DNA of 64,000 bases, from the NCBI RefSeq assembly GCF_032463525.1, contig NZ_CP135971.1, positions 4,030,001 to 4,094,000 of the forward strand, read 5' to 3'. The number at the start of each line of letters is the position of its first letter. The first letter of the stretch is position 1. Of this stretch, positions 1 to 9,333 are shown one piece after another. Under the pieces are notes generated by a model, which saw only the letters and a list, made by a program, of their open reading frames with translations, did not search any database and was not told the origin of the DNA. The position numbers were made by a program, and so were the translations under genes. The stretch comes from Pseudomonas sp. DTU_2021_1001937_2_SI_NGA_ILE_001 (GTDB taxonomy: Bacteria; Pseudomonadota; Gammaproteobacteria; Pseudomonadales; Pseudomonadaceae).

Positions 1-41
1 CCGCCCTCCTGAAGCGCGATTTCGGTCGCCAAACGTGTTGT

Positions 42-64
42 CGGGCGCCCCGCCAGGGCGCCCG
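42..64. other. Perfect hairpin upstream of spuC
   Basis: Nine-base perfect inverted repeat (CGGGCGCCC, 5-base loop, GGGCGCCCG). There is no T-tract after it, so it is either a processing or stability hairpin, or the end of a gene lying left of the window. It lies about 50 bases before the spuC start. Confidence 0.45.
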
Positions 65-115
65 AACAGGCAAGGCACGGCACCGTGAGAAGGGCCGGCC
101 CAAAGGAGTGTTCCA

Positions 116-1480
116 ATGAGCGTCAAGAATCCGCAAACCCTCGAATGGCAGAACCTCAGCCATCAACATCACCTGGCCCCATTCAGCGACTACAAGCAGT
201 TGAAGGAGAAAGGTCCGCGCATCATCACGCGGGCCGAGGGCGTCTACCTGTGGGACAGCGAGGGGCAGCAGATTCTTGATGGCATGGCCGGGCTGTGGTG
301 CGTCGCGGTGGGCTATGGCCGCGAAGAACTGGTCGAGGCTGCCAGCCGGCAAATGCGCGAGCTGCCGTACTACAACCTGTTCTTCCAGACCGCTCACCCG
401 CCAGCCCTCGAACTGGCCCGTGCCATTGGCCAGTTGGCGCCAGCAGGCATGAACCACGTGTTCTTCACCGGTTCCGGTTCCGAAGGCAATGACACCATGC
501 TGCGCATGGTGCGCCATTACTGGGCGATCAAGGGTAAGCCGAACAAGAAGACCATCATCAGCCGCGTCAACGGCTACCACGGCTCCACCGTGGCCGGCGC
601 CAGCCTGGGCGGCATGACCTACATGCACGAGCAGGGCGACCTGCCGATTCCGGGCGTGGAGCACATTGCGCAGCCGTACTGGTTCGGCGAGGGCGGCAAC
701 ATGAGCCCTGACGAGTTCGGTGTCTGGGCCGCCGACCAGCTGGAGAAGAAGATTCTCGAACTGGGCGAAGAGAACGTCGCGGCCTTCATTGCCGAGCCGA
801 TCCAGGGCGCCGGCGGGGTGATCGTGCCGCCGGACAGCTACTGGCCGCGCATCAAGGAAATCCTCGCGCGTTACGACATCCTGTTCGTCGCCGACGAAGT
901 GATCTGCGGCTTCGGGCGTACCGGCGAATGGTTCGGCAGCGACTACTACGGCCTCAAGCCGGACATGATGACCATCGCCAAGGGCCTGACCTCCGGCTAC
1001 GTGCCGATGGGCGGCCTGGTGGTACGCGACGAAATCGTCGCGGTGCTCAACGAGGGCGGCGACTTCAACCATGGCTTCACCTATTCCGGCCATCCGGTGG
1101 CGGCGGCGGTGGGGCTGGAAAACATCCGCATCCTGCGTGAGGAAGGCATCGTCGAGCGGGTCAAGGCGCAAACGGCACCGTATTTGCAGAAACGCCTGCG
1201 TGAACTGAGCGACCACCCGCTGGTGGGTGAAGTGCGCGGGGTCGGGATGCTGGGCGCCATCGAGCTGGTTCGTGACAAGGCCACCCGGGAGCGTTATACC
1301 GGCAAGGCGGCAGGCATGATTTGCCGAACCTTCTGCTTCGAGAACGGCCTGATCATGCGTGCGGTGGGCGATACCATGATCATTTCGCCGCCGCTGGTGA
1401 TCAGCCTTGCGCAGATCGACGAGCTGGTGGAAAAGGCACGGCAGTGCCTGGACCTGACCCTGGCCGAACTGCAGCACTGA
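116..1480 (+). CDS. spuC: Putrescine--pyruvate aminotransferase (SpuC type)
   Basis: A 454-residue class-III pyridoxal-phosphate aminotransferase, cytosolic, that moves the amino group of putrescine (also cadaverine or spermidine) to pyruvate, giving 4-aminobutyraldehyde and alanine. The PLP lysine is Lys289 in the motif TIAKGLTSG, preceded by the cofactor-binding [13 protein letters not shown] segment; [11 protein letters not shown] near residue 122 binds phosphate. The start follows the Shine-Dalgarno-like AAAGGAG. It is followed at 169 bases by two putrescine-binding-protein genes and the rest of the transporter, the spu/pot arrangement known in Pseudomonas. Other omega-transaminases are close relatives, but the transporter context favours SpuC. 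Confidence 0.9.
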   Translation: MSVKNPQTLEWQNLSHQHHLAPFSDYKQLKEKGPRIITRAEGVYLWDSEGQQILDGMAGLWCVAVGYGREELVEAASRQMRELPYYNLFFQTAHPPALELARAIGQLAPAGMNHVFFTGSGSEGNDTMLRMVRHYWAIKGKPNKKTIISRVNGYHGSTVAGASLGGMTYMHEQGDLPIPGVEHIAQPYWFGEGGNMSPDEFGVWAADQLEKKILELGEENVAAFIAEPIQGAGGVIVPPDSYWPRIKEILARYDILFVADEVICGFGRTGEWFGSDYYGLKPDMMTIAKGLTSGYVPMGGLVVRDEIVAVLNEGGDFNHGFTYSGHPVAAAVGLENIRILREEGIVERVKAQTAPYLQKRLRELSDHPLVGEVRGVGMLGAIELVRDKATRERYTGKAAGMICRTFCFENGLIMRAVGDTMIISPPLVISLAQIDELVEKARQCLDLTLAELQH

Positions 1481-1499
1481 TTGCGCAATTGGGGGGAGG

Positions 1500-1519
1500 T
1501 GGGAGCGCATTTGCTCCCA
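1500..1519. repeat. Small hairpin after spuC
   Basis: TGGGAGC / GCTCCCA with a six-base loop, 20 bases after the spuC stop. It looks like a minimal Pseudomonas REP-type hairpin; there is no T-tract, so termination is uncertain. Confidence 0.4.
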
Positions 1520-1648
1520 TCGAAGATGAAATTGCGACTGTATGTGGCCTGAAAGCCCCGGTCAGCTTGTAAGCCCGCCCGGTAACTTGCCAGACTACCA
1601 GCACAGTGGCCAATGGCTGCTTAACAACGACAACCTGGAGCTGTACGC

Positions 1649-2746
1649 ATGAAAAAATTCGGCAAGACCCTCCTCGCCTTGTCCATGGCGGGCATGATGA
1701 CCGCGACCGCGCAAGCGGACGATAAAGTGCTGCACGTCTACAACTGGTCCGACTACATCGCGCCAGACACCGTGGCCAAGTTCGAAAAAGAGTCGGGCAT
1801 CAAGGTGGTCTACGATGTGTTCGACAGCAACGAGACCCTGGAAGCCAAGCTGCTGGCCGGCAAATCCGGCTACGACATCGTCGTGCCCAGCAACAACTTC
1901 CTGGCCAAACAGATCAAGGCGGGTGTCTACCAGGAGCTGGACAAGTCCAAGCTGCCGAACTGGAAAAACCTCGACCCCGACCTGCTCAAGGCCGTGGGTA
2001 ATGCCAGCGACCCAGGCAACAAGCACGCGTTCCCCTACATGTGGGGCAGCATCGGCATCGGCTATAACCCCGAGAAGGTCAAGGCTGCACTGGGCGTCGA
2101 CAAGATCGACTCCTGGGACGTACTGCTCAAGCCCGAGAACATCGCCAAGCTCAAGAGCTGCGGCGTGAGCTTCCTCGACTCGCCGACCGAAATGATCCCG
2201 GTGGCCCTGCACTACCTGGGTTACCCGACCAATACCGAAGACAAGAAGCAGCTGGCCGCGGCCGAGGACCTATACCTCAAGATTCGTCCTTCGATCACCT
2301 ACTTCCACTCGTCCAAGTACATCTCTGACCTGGCCAACGGCAACATCTGCGTCGCCGTCGGTTATTCCGGCGACATGGAGCAGGCCAAGGCGCGTGCCCA
2401 CGATGCCGGCGACAAGGTCAAGGTTTCCTACACCATTCCGAAGGAAGGTGCTGGCAGCTTCTACGACATGGTCGCGATTCCGAAGGACGCCGAGAACGTC
2501 GAAGCAGCCTACAAGTTCATGAACTTCCTGCTGCAGCCTGAAGTGATGGCCGAGATCACCAACGCCGTGCGCTTCCCGAACGGCAACCAGGCGGCCACGC
2601 CACTGGTCGACAAGGACATCTCTGGCGACCCGAGCATCTACCCACCGGCGGATGTGAAGGCCAAGCTGTATGCCATTTCCGACCTGCCAGCCGCGACCCA
2701 ACGCCTGCTGACCCGCAGCTGGACCAAGATCAAGTCCGGGAAATAA
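1649..2746 (+). CDS. spuD: Periplasmic putrescine/spermidine-binding protein (PotF/SpuD-like), copy 1
   Basis: A 365-residue solute-binding protein of the PotD/PotF family. A signal peptide of about 23 residues ends in TATAQA. The mature protein begins with the family signature [15 protein letters not shown] and contains [18 protein letters not shown] and [16 protein letters not shown], typical of polyamine-binding lobes. It delivers polyamine to the ABC transporter encoded downstream. GGAG lies about eight bases before the ATG. It is about 60-70 percent identical by eye to the next gene, so the two are a tandem duplication. In P. aeruginosa the equivalent pair splits specificity between putrescine (SpuD) and spermidine (SpuE); which copy does which here cannot be read from sequence alone. 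Confidence 0.88.
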   Translation: MKKFGKTLLALSMAGMMTATAQADDKVLHVYNWSDYIAPDTVAKFEKESGIKVVYDVFDSNETLEAKLLAGKSGYDIVVPSNNFLAKQIKAGVYQELDKSKLPNWKNLDPDLLKAVGNASDPGNKHAFPYMWGSIGIGYNPEKVKAALGVDKIDSWDVLLKPENIAKLKSCGVSFLDSPTEMIPVALHYLGYPTNTEDKKQLAAAEDLYLKIRPSITYFHSSKYISDLANGNICVAVGYSGDMEQAKARAHDAGDKVKVSYTIPKEGAGSFYDMVAIPKDAENVEAAYKFMNFLLQPEVMAEITNAVRFPNGNQAATPLVDKDISGDPSIYPPADVKAKLYAISDLPAATQRLLTRSWTKIKSGK

Positions 2747-4069
<1,323 letters not shown>

Positions 4070-4078
4070 AGAACCCGT

Positions 4079-4100
4079 GCCTGGCCCAAGGGGGCCAGGC
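4079..4100 (+). other. Hairpin between binding protein and ATPase genes
   Basis: Nine-base perfect stem GCCTGGCCC / GGGCCAGGC with a four-base loop, ten bases after the binding-protein stop. There is no T-run. It fits the mRNA-stabilising hairpins that keep periplasmic-protein transcripts more abundant than the membrane components of ABC operons. Confidence 0.55.
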
Positions 4101-4126
4101 CGCATCAATGTTGGGAGTTTTCACCC

Positions 4127-5269
4127 ATGGCAGTTGCCTCCGGCGCCTTAAACAATCCCCTCGAAAGCGGCAGGAAGCCCAAAGAGGTACTGGTCAGGGT
4201 CGACAGGGTCACCAAGAAGTTCGATGAGACCGTGGCGGTGGACGACGTGTCCCTGCAGATCAACAAGGGCGAGATCTTCGCCCTGTTGGGCGGCTCCGGT
4301 TCGGGCAAATCCACCCTGCTGCGCATGCTGGCCGGCTTCGAGCGGCCCACCGAAGGGCGCATCTACCTCGATGGCGTCGACATCACCGACCTGCCGCCCT
4401 ACGAGCGGCCGATCAACATGATGTTCCAGTCCTACGCGCTGTTCCCGCACATGAGCGTGGCCGACAACATCGCCTTCGGCCTCAAGCAGGACAAGCTGCC
4501 CAAGGCCGAGATCGACGCTCGCGTGGCCGAGATGCTCAAGCTGGTGCACATGACCCAGTACGCCAAGCGCAAGCCGCACCAGCTCTCCGGTGGCCAGCGT
4601 CAGCGCGTGGCCCTGGCCCGCTCGCTGGCCAAGAAGCCCAAGCTGCTGCTGCTCGACGAGCCGATGGGCGCACTGGACAAGAAACTGCGCTCGCAGATGC
4701 AGCTGGAACTGGTGGAGATCATCGAACGCGTCGGCGTGACCTGCGTGATGGTGACCCACGACCAGGAAGAGGCCATGACCATGGCCGCGCGCATCGCCAT
4801 CATGCACCAGGGCTGGATCGCCCAGATCGGCACCCCGGTGGATGTCTACGAGACCCCGACCAGCCGCCTGGTGTGCGAGTTCATCGGCAGCGTCAACCTG
4901 TTCGACGGCGAGGTGGTCGAGGACATGGAAGGCTACGCCCTGATCCGCGCCCCGGAGCTGGAGCGGCCGATCTACGTCGGCCACGGCGTCAGCACCTCGG
5001 TGGAAGACAAGAGCGTGACCTACGCCCTGCGGCCCGAGAAGGTGCTGGTCACTACCCAGCGGCCGACTACCGAATACAACTGGTCGACCGGCAAGGTGCA
5101 TGACATCGCCTACCTGGGTGGCCATTCGGTGTTCCACATCGAGCTGCCGGGTGGCAAGCGCGTGCAGTCCTTCGTAGCCAATGCCGAGCGCCAGGGCGAC
5201 CGCCCCACCTGGGGTGACGAAGTCTACGTGTGGTGGGAAGACGACAGCGGCGTGGTACTGCGGTCATGA
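4127..5269 (+). CDS. spuF: Polyamine ABC transporter ATP-binding protein (PotG/SpuF)
   Basis: A 380-residue ATPase of the CUT1/MOI type that powers putrescine/spermidine import. Walker A is GGSGSGKST (near residue 55), the Q-loop is MMFQSYALFP, the signature LSGGQRQRVALARSL, Walker B LLLLDEPMGALD and the switch His is in VMVTHDQEEAM. The last 120 residues form a TOBE regulatory domain (VTYALRPEKVLV). Its stop overlaps the start of the first permease (ATGA), showing translational coupling. Confidence 0.92.
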   Translation: MAVASGALNNPLESGRKPKEVLVRVDRVTKKFDETVAVDDVSLQINKGEIFALLGGSGSGKSTLLRMLAGFERPTEGRIYLDGVDITDLPPYERPINMMFQSYALFPHMSVADNIAFGLKQDKLPKAEIDARVAEMLKLVHMTQYAKRKPHQLSGGQRQRVALARSLAKKPKLLLLDEPMGALDKKLRSQMQLELVEIIERVGVTCVMVTHDQEEAMTMAARIAIMHQGWIAQIGTPVDVYETPTSRLVCEFIGSVNLFDGEVVEDMEGYALIRAPELERPIYVGHGVSTSVEDKSVTYALRPEKVLVTTQRPTTEYNWSTGKVHDIAYLGGHSVFHIELPGGKRVQSFVANAERQGDRPTWGDEVYVWWEDDSGVVLRS

Positions 5270-6174
5270 GCCTGCGCAAGATCAAGCGACTGGTCCCCAA
5301 CGGGCGGCAGATGGTCATCGGTGCGCCCTTCCTGTGGCTGTTCCTGTTCTTCGCCCTGCCGTTCCTGATCGTGCTGAAGATCAGCTTCGCCGAGGCCGAC
5401 GTGGCGATCCCGCCTTACACCGAGATCTTCAGCTACGCCGAAGACAAGCTGCAGTTGATCCTCAACCTGGCCAACTACGGCATGCTGGCCGACGACGAGC
5501 TGTACCTGGCAGCCTACCTGGGCTCGCTGAAGGTCGCCTTCTTCAGCACCCTGTTGTGCCTGCTGATCGGCTACCCCATGGCCTACGGCATCGCCAATGC
5601 GCGCAAGGACGTGCAGACCGTGCTGCTGCTGCTGATCATGATGCCGACCTGGACTGCGATCCTGATCCGCGTGTACGCGTGGATGGGCATCCTCGGCAAC
5701 AACGGCCTGCTCAACGGCTTCCTGCTCTGGCTGGGAGTGATCGACGAACCCCTGCAGATTCTCAACACCAACCTGGCGGTGTATATCGGCGTGGTCTATT
5801 CCTACCTGCCATTCATGATCCTGCCGCTCTACGCCAACCTGGTGAAGCACGACCCGAGCCTGCTCGAGGCCGCCTCCGACCTGGGGTCGAGCACCTTCAA
5901 CAGCTTCTGGAAGATCACCGTGCCGCTGTCGAAGAACGGCATCATCGCCGGCTGCATGCTGGTGTTCATTCCGGTAGTGGGCGAGTTCGTCATTCCCGAG
6001 CTGCTCGGCGGTCCGGAAACCCTGATGATCGGCAAGGTGCTGTGGCAAGAATTCTTCAATAACCGCGACTGGCCGGTGGCTTCGGCACTGGCGGTCATCA
6101 TGCTGCTGGTGCTGATCGTGCCCATCATTCTGTTCAACCGCAGCCAGGCCAAGGAACTGGAGGGCAAGGCATGA
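5266..6174 (+). CDS. spuG: Polyamine ABC transporter permease (PotH/SpuG)
   Basis: A 302-residue inner-membrane permease with six predicted membrane segments; the first follows a basic amino end (near residues 20-42). The EAA loop is EAASDLGSSTFNSFWKITVPLS, split here as EAASDLGSS then FWKITVP, the contact site for the ATPase. I start it at the ATG overlapping the ATPase stop rather than at an in-frame codon 12 residues earlier, which would lie inside the upstream gene. Its own stop overlaps the next permease start by four bases. Confidence 0.9.
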   Translation: MSLRKIKRLVPNGRQMVIGAPFLWLFLFFALPFLIVLKISFAEADVAIPPYTEIFSYAEDKLQLILNLANYGMLADDELYLAAYLGSLKVAFFSTLLCLLIGYPMAYGIANARKDVQTVLLLLIMMPTWTAILIRVYAWMGILGNNGLLNGFLLWLGVIDEPLQILNTNLAVYIGVVYSYLPFMILPLYANLVKHDPSLLEAASDLGSSTFNSFWKITVPLSKNGIIAGCMLVFIPVVGEFVIPELLGGPETLMIGKVLWQEFFNNRDWPVASALAVIMLLVLIVPIILFNRSQAKELEGKA

Positions 6175-7031
6175 GAGGCTTCAAGTTCTCCAACCTGATG
6201 CTGGTGCTGGGGCTGTTGTTCATCTATCTGCCCATGCTGATCCTGGTGATCTACTCGTTCAACGAGTCGCGCCTGGTGACCGTATGGGGCGGCTGGTCGG
6301 TGAAATGGTACGTGGGCCTGCTGGACAACACCCAACTGATGGGCTCGGTGATGCGCTCGCTGGAAGTGGCCTTCTACACCGCCATTGCGGCGGTGGCGCT
6401 GGGCACCATGGCGGCCTTCGTGCTGACGCGCATCTCGCGCTTTCGCGGCCGCACCGCGTTCGGTGGCCTGGTCACCGCGCCGCTGGTGATGCCCGAAGTG
6501 ATCACCGGCCTGTCGCTGCTGTTGCTGTTCGTGGCCATGGCGCAGCTGATCGGCTGGCCGCAGGAGCGCGGCCTGGTGACCATCTGGATCGCCCACACGA
6601 CCTTCTGTACCGCCTACGTGGCCGTGGTGGTTTCGGCGCGCCTGCGTGAGCTGGACCTGTCCATCGAAGAGGCCGCCATGGACCTCGGCGCGCGACCGTG
6701 GAAGGTGTTCTTCCTGATCACCATCCCGATGATCGCGCCGTCGCTGGCAGCCGGCGGCATGATGTCCTTCGCCCTGTCGCTGGACGACCTGGTACTGGCC
6801 AGCTTCGTGTCCGGTCCAGGCTCGACCACCCTGCCGATGGAAGTCTTTTCCGCGGTGCGCCTGGGCGTGAAGCCGGAAATCAATGCCGTGGCCAGCCTGA
6901 TCCTGCTGGCGGTGTCGCTGGCGACCTTCATGGTCTGGTACTTCACCCGCCAGGCCGAAGAGCGCCGCCGTAAGGCGATTCAGCAAGCCATCGACGAAAG
7001 CCTGAGCCTGCAGCAGCCGGCCAGGGCCTGA
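6171..7031 (+). CDS. spuH: Polyamine ABC transporter permease (PotI/SpuH)
   Basis: A 286-residue second inner-membrane permease. Hydrophobic segments start near residue 8, and the EAA loop reads EEAAMDLGARPWKVFFLITIP (residues about 165-185). It forms the heterodimeric channel with the preceding permease. It ends the operon; a REP pair follows within 10 bases. Confidence 0.9.
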   Translation: MRGFKFSNLMLVLGLLFIYLPMLILVIYSFNESRLVTVWGGWSVKWYVGLLDNTQLMGSVMRSLEVAFYTAIAAVALGTMAAFVLTRISRFRGRTAFGGLVTAPLVMPEVITGLSLLLLFVAMAQLIGWPQERGLVTIWIAHTTFCTAYVAVVVSARLRELDLSIEEAAMDLGARPWKVFFLITIPMIAPSLAAGGMMSFALSLDDLVLASFVSGPGSTTLPMEVFSAVRLGVKPEINAVASLILLAVSLATFMVWYFTRQAEERRRKAIQQAIDESLSLQQPARA

Positions 7032-7036
7032 CGGCC

Positions 7037-7102
7037 ATTCGCGGCTGAAGCCGCCCTACCGGGGTTGCCATTGGCAGTCCAGGGGAGCGGTTTCAGTCGC
7101 GA
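7037..7102. repeat. REP pair (inverted) after the polyamine operon
   Basis: ATTCGCGGCTGAAGCCGC at 7037 and a decayed inverted partner GGAGCGGTTTCAGTCGCGA at 7083. Both match the palindromic core seen at four other places in the window. These are Pseudomonas REP sequences, which sit in intergenic space after operons. Confidence 0.7.
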
Positions 7103-7192
7103 TGCTCGTAGGCCGAGTCCAATTTTCATGTAGTCCTGAAAACCCGCGTTTTTCCCTTGCTAGGCTGCACTTCCTCGACAAGGAAGTGATCG

Positions 7193-7902
7193 ATGGCCGA
7201 ACCCGACTCCCCGCAATACACCAAACTGCCCAATGGCGGCCCGCGAGTCATGCCGTTGCCACTGGTCATCCCCGATGCCCATCGCCTGGCCCAGCCCGAT
7301 CCGACGCCAGCGCCTGCGCCCAGCTTCGAAAAGCCTGCACCCCGCGAACGCCTCCAGCCTGAACCCGTAGCCGATGAGGAACCCGGGTTCTACATCCTGC
7401 CGCGCAGCATGACCCCCGCCGAGCTGTACCGTGAGCTGTTCGACGACATGCCGGGCACAGCCCTGCGCTCGTTCAGCCAAATTGGAAGAAAGCCGGAGGA
7501 CCTGGGGCGATTCCGGGCTATGCCCAGCATGTAGGAGCGATCAGTAAAGCCGCGCGCTGGATGAAAACGGGTGGTTTTATAGCGATTGGCATTGGTGGAG
7601 TTTCAGGCGCGATGGCCATCAAGGAGGTCTGTATGGCAGGTGACGAGCAAGGCTGCAAAAACGCTATGTTTGTTGAGGGAGGTAAGTTCTTGGGGGCGAG
7701 CTATAGCGGGTATAAAGCAGCCGCTTTATCGGGCCAGTACGCAATGCGCATGTGCGTGGCTATTGGTGTAGCTACGGGCGGTACAGCGGGTGTTCTGTGT
7801 GGAGGCTTAGTGATTGGTGTCGGTGCTTTCATGGGTACAAAGCTTGGTAGCGCGGGGGGAGAGTGGGCGGGAGAGTTACTGTACGAGACGGTTGTGGAGT
7901 GA
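7193..7902 (+). pseudogene. Broken polymorphic toxin: N-terminal and C-terminal remnants out of frame
   Basis: Positions 7193-7534 encode 113 residues after a good AAGGAAGTG ribosome site. They carry the proline-rich leader and the FYILPRS...ELYRELFDD segment that opens many Pseudomonas polymorphic toxins. Homology then stops. From about 7480 a different frame (frame of 7561) carries WKKAGGPGAIPGYAQHVG and a glycine-rich hydrophobic tail to 7902 (ATGGTAGVLCGG, GTKLGSAGGEWAGELLYE), which resembles the usual C-terminus of the same protein class. The middle, normally a few hundred residues, is absent, and the two pieces are one frame apart. I read this as an internal deletion that broke the gene. 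An ATG at 7561 could still give a 113-residue glycine-zipper peptide. The GC content is lower than in its neighbours. Confidence 0.65.
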
Positions 7903-8002
7903 GGGGCTTTGGTTTATGGACCTAAGCTTCATTTACAAGGTGGCCCGATTACGAGGCCCGCTGTGTGGGGATAATTTGTACAAACAAGGGGATACAGTCT
8001 GA

Positions 8003-8770
8003 ATGTTGTTGATCGCTTTGGTGATCCCATGGCTGGTGATAGCTGCAGGCGTTGTCGTCGAACTCTATGTACGGCGATATTGTCTTTTGGATATGTTGAG
8101 TCATCTGAAAAAAAGCTCGCTTTTCTCTCGTGTTTACCTGCAGCACTGGATCTTCACTGGCAGGTTTTTCAAGATCAAGCTCTTGTCCGACATTGGATGG
8201 GCGCTGATTTTTGCACGTAGCAATGTCCGCAGCGGAGTTCTGGATCCCGAGGAGATTGCAGCCTTTCCGCGTCATTTCAGGTGGCTGGCAATTTTCTACA
8301 CCGTTTCATTGTATGGCGGCCTCATGTACCTGATGGGTGTTTGGGCTTTCATCCAGTGGCAGCAACTGAGTGCGCAGGAAGGTGGGCTCGGTGGCAGTGG
8401 TATCGTATTTCTGGTTTCGATTTCTCTAGTGTTGGCAGCAATTTTGATTTCCACAGGGTTGACGATCTACGCTTGCCATTACCACTTGAACAGCCTGATG
8501 GGTGCGGTTAGAGAGGACCATCCCTCAAAAGTTGGGCTTGATTTGACTATTGATGGTTCTGGAGCAGGCTGGCGCTCAATGCTCTTTATCTTGATGGGGC
8601 GGTCGTTGTGGTTTAAAGGTCGTAAGGTCGGAGGCATTGACCCTGACGTTTTTGATTTTCATACACTCTCTTCCCGCCTCAGATGGGCGGCACGGGCCAA
8701 TATCCTCTTCATATGGGTGGGGGTTGCCAGTGCGGTTATTGCCCTTGGGCTGCATTGGTTGAGTGGTTAG
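8003..8770 (+). CDS. Integral membrane protein, putative immunity protein for the toxin upstream
   Basis: A 255-residue protein with about four hydrophobic segments: residues 3-20, a pair near 95-115 and 130-155, and one near the C-terminus. It has the motif YVRR after the first segment and LYGGLMYLMGVWAF in the second. I do not recognise a named family. Its place, 100 bases after the end of a toxin-type gene with a membrane-active-looking tail, and its small polytopic shape fit an immunity protein against a pore-forming toxin. A related shorter protein follows. Codon use is less GC-rich than in the flanking core genes, a sign of transfer. Confidence 0.5.
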   Translation: MLLIALVIPWLVIAAGVVVELYVRRYCLLDMLSHLKKSSLFSRVYLQHWIFTGRFFKIKLLSDIGWALIFARSNVRSGVLDPEEIAAFPRHFRWLAIFYTVSLYGGLMYLMGVWAFIQWQQLSAQEGGLGGSGIVFLVSISLVLAAILISTGLTIYACHYHLNSLMGAVREDHPSKVGLDLTIDGSGAGWRSMLFILMGRSLWFKGRKVGGIDPDVFDFHTLSSRLRWAARANILFIWVGVASAVIALGLHWLSG

Positions 8771-8873
8771 GCGGTTAGCCGTAATGCGCACCGGTCGCTA
8801 CTGAACGGCGTGAGAGCCTTGGGAGGCTCTCTTGTTGGGGCAGACGTTACCGAGCAAGCTGGTGATTTCATCT

Positions 8874-9281
8874 ATGGAGAGCTCTTTGATAGGCGATACC
8901 CAAGCGCTGCCTGCCGCGCTGAAATTGCTACTTCTGGGTGGCGGGTTTTTGCTGATGTTCGTCAGTGCTGCTTTGAAAGCCTATGTCAGGCGTTTTCAGA
9001 TTCCAGCATTGGTTTGTTCGAAGAGACCGGATCGAACTGAACGACTTGCGCCAGACCGGGCTGGATACCTGTCTTCAGCATGGCGCGACGTGTGGTTGTT
9101 GGATATCGGTATGCAGCTTATGGCGCTAAAGAGAAAGTTGATTATCGGCGGGTTGAATAACGTCGAAGTCGAGGCTTTACCGCCGACTCTGCGCGTCATT
9201 GCGCTGATCCATGTCTTTTGCGCTTACGGCGGATTTCTTTGGCTCGTGGTTTCTGCCGTATGGATACTGATTTTCCGGTGA
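8874..9281 (+). CDS. Short membrane protein related to the preceding one (immunity paralog, possibly truncated)
   Basis: About 135 residues if started at the ATG at 8874; an in-frame TTG at 8832 would add 14. The layout matches the first half of the upstream 255-residue protein: a hydrophobic segment, then YVRR, a polar stretch with LLDIG, then a hydrophobic segment with CAYGGFLWLVVSAVWIL (compare LYGGLMYLMGVWAF). The second half of the relative is missing. It could be an intact short immunity protein or a decayed duplicate. Confidence 0.45.
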   Translation: MESSLIGDTQALPAALKLLLLGGGFLLMFVSAALKAYVRRFQIPALVCSKRPDRTERLAPDRAGYLSSAWRDVWLLDIGMQLMALKRKLIIGGLNNVEVEALPPTLRVIALIHVFCAYGGFLWLVVSAVWILIFR

Positions 9282-9333
9282 GCATTGGCACACGGCTTCT
9301 GGTTCATGCACTGACCGTGGGCAGCCTCCACCT

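Noticed and set aside
7814..8002. A 62-residue frame across the end of the toxin remnant
   Set aside because: Overlaps the toxin end, no ribosome site, and no recognisable composition.
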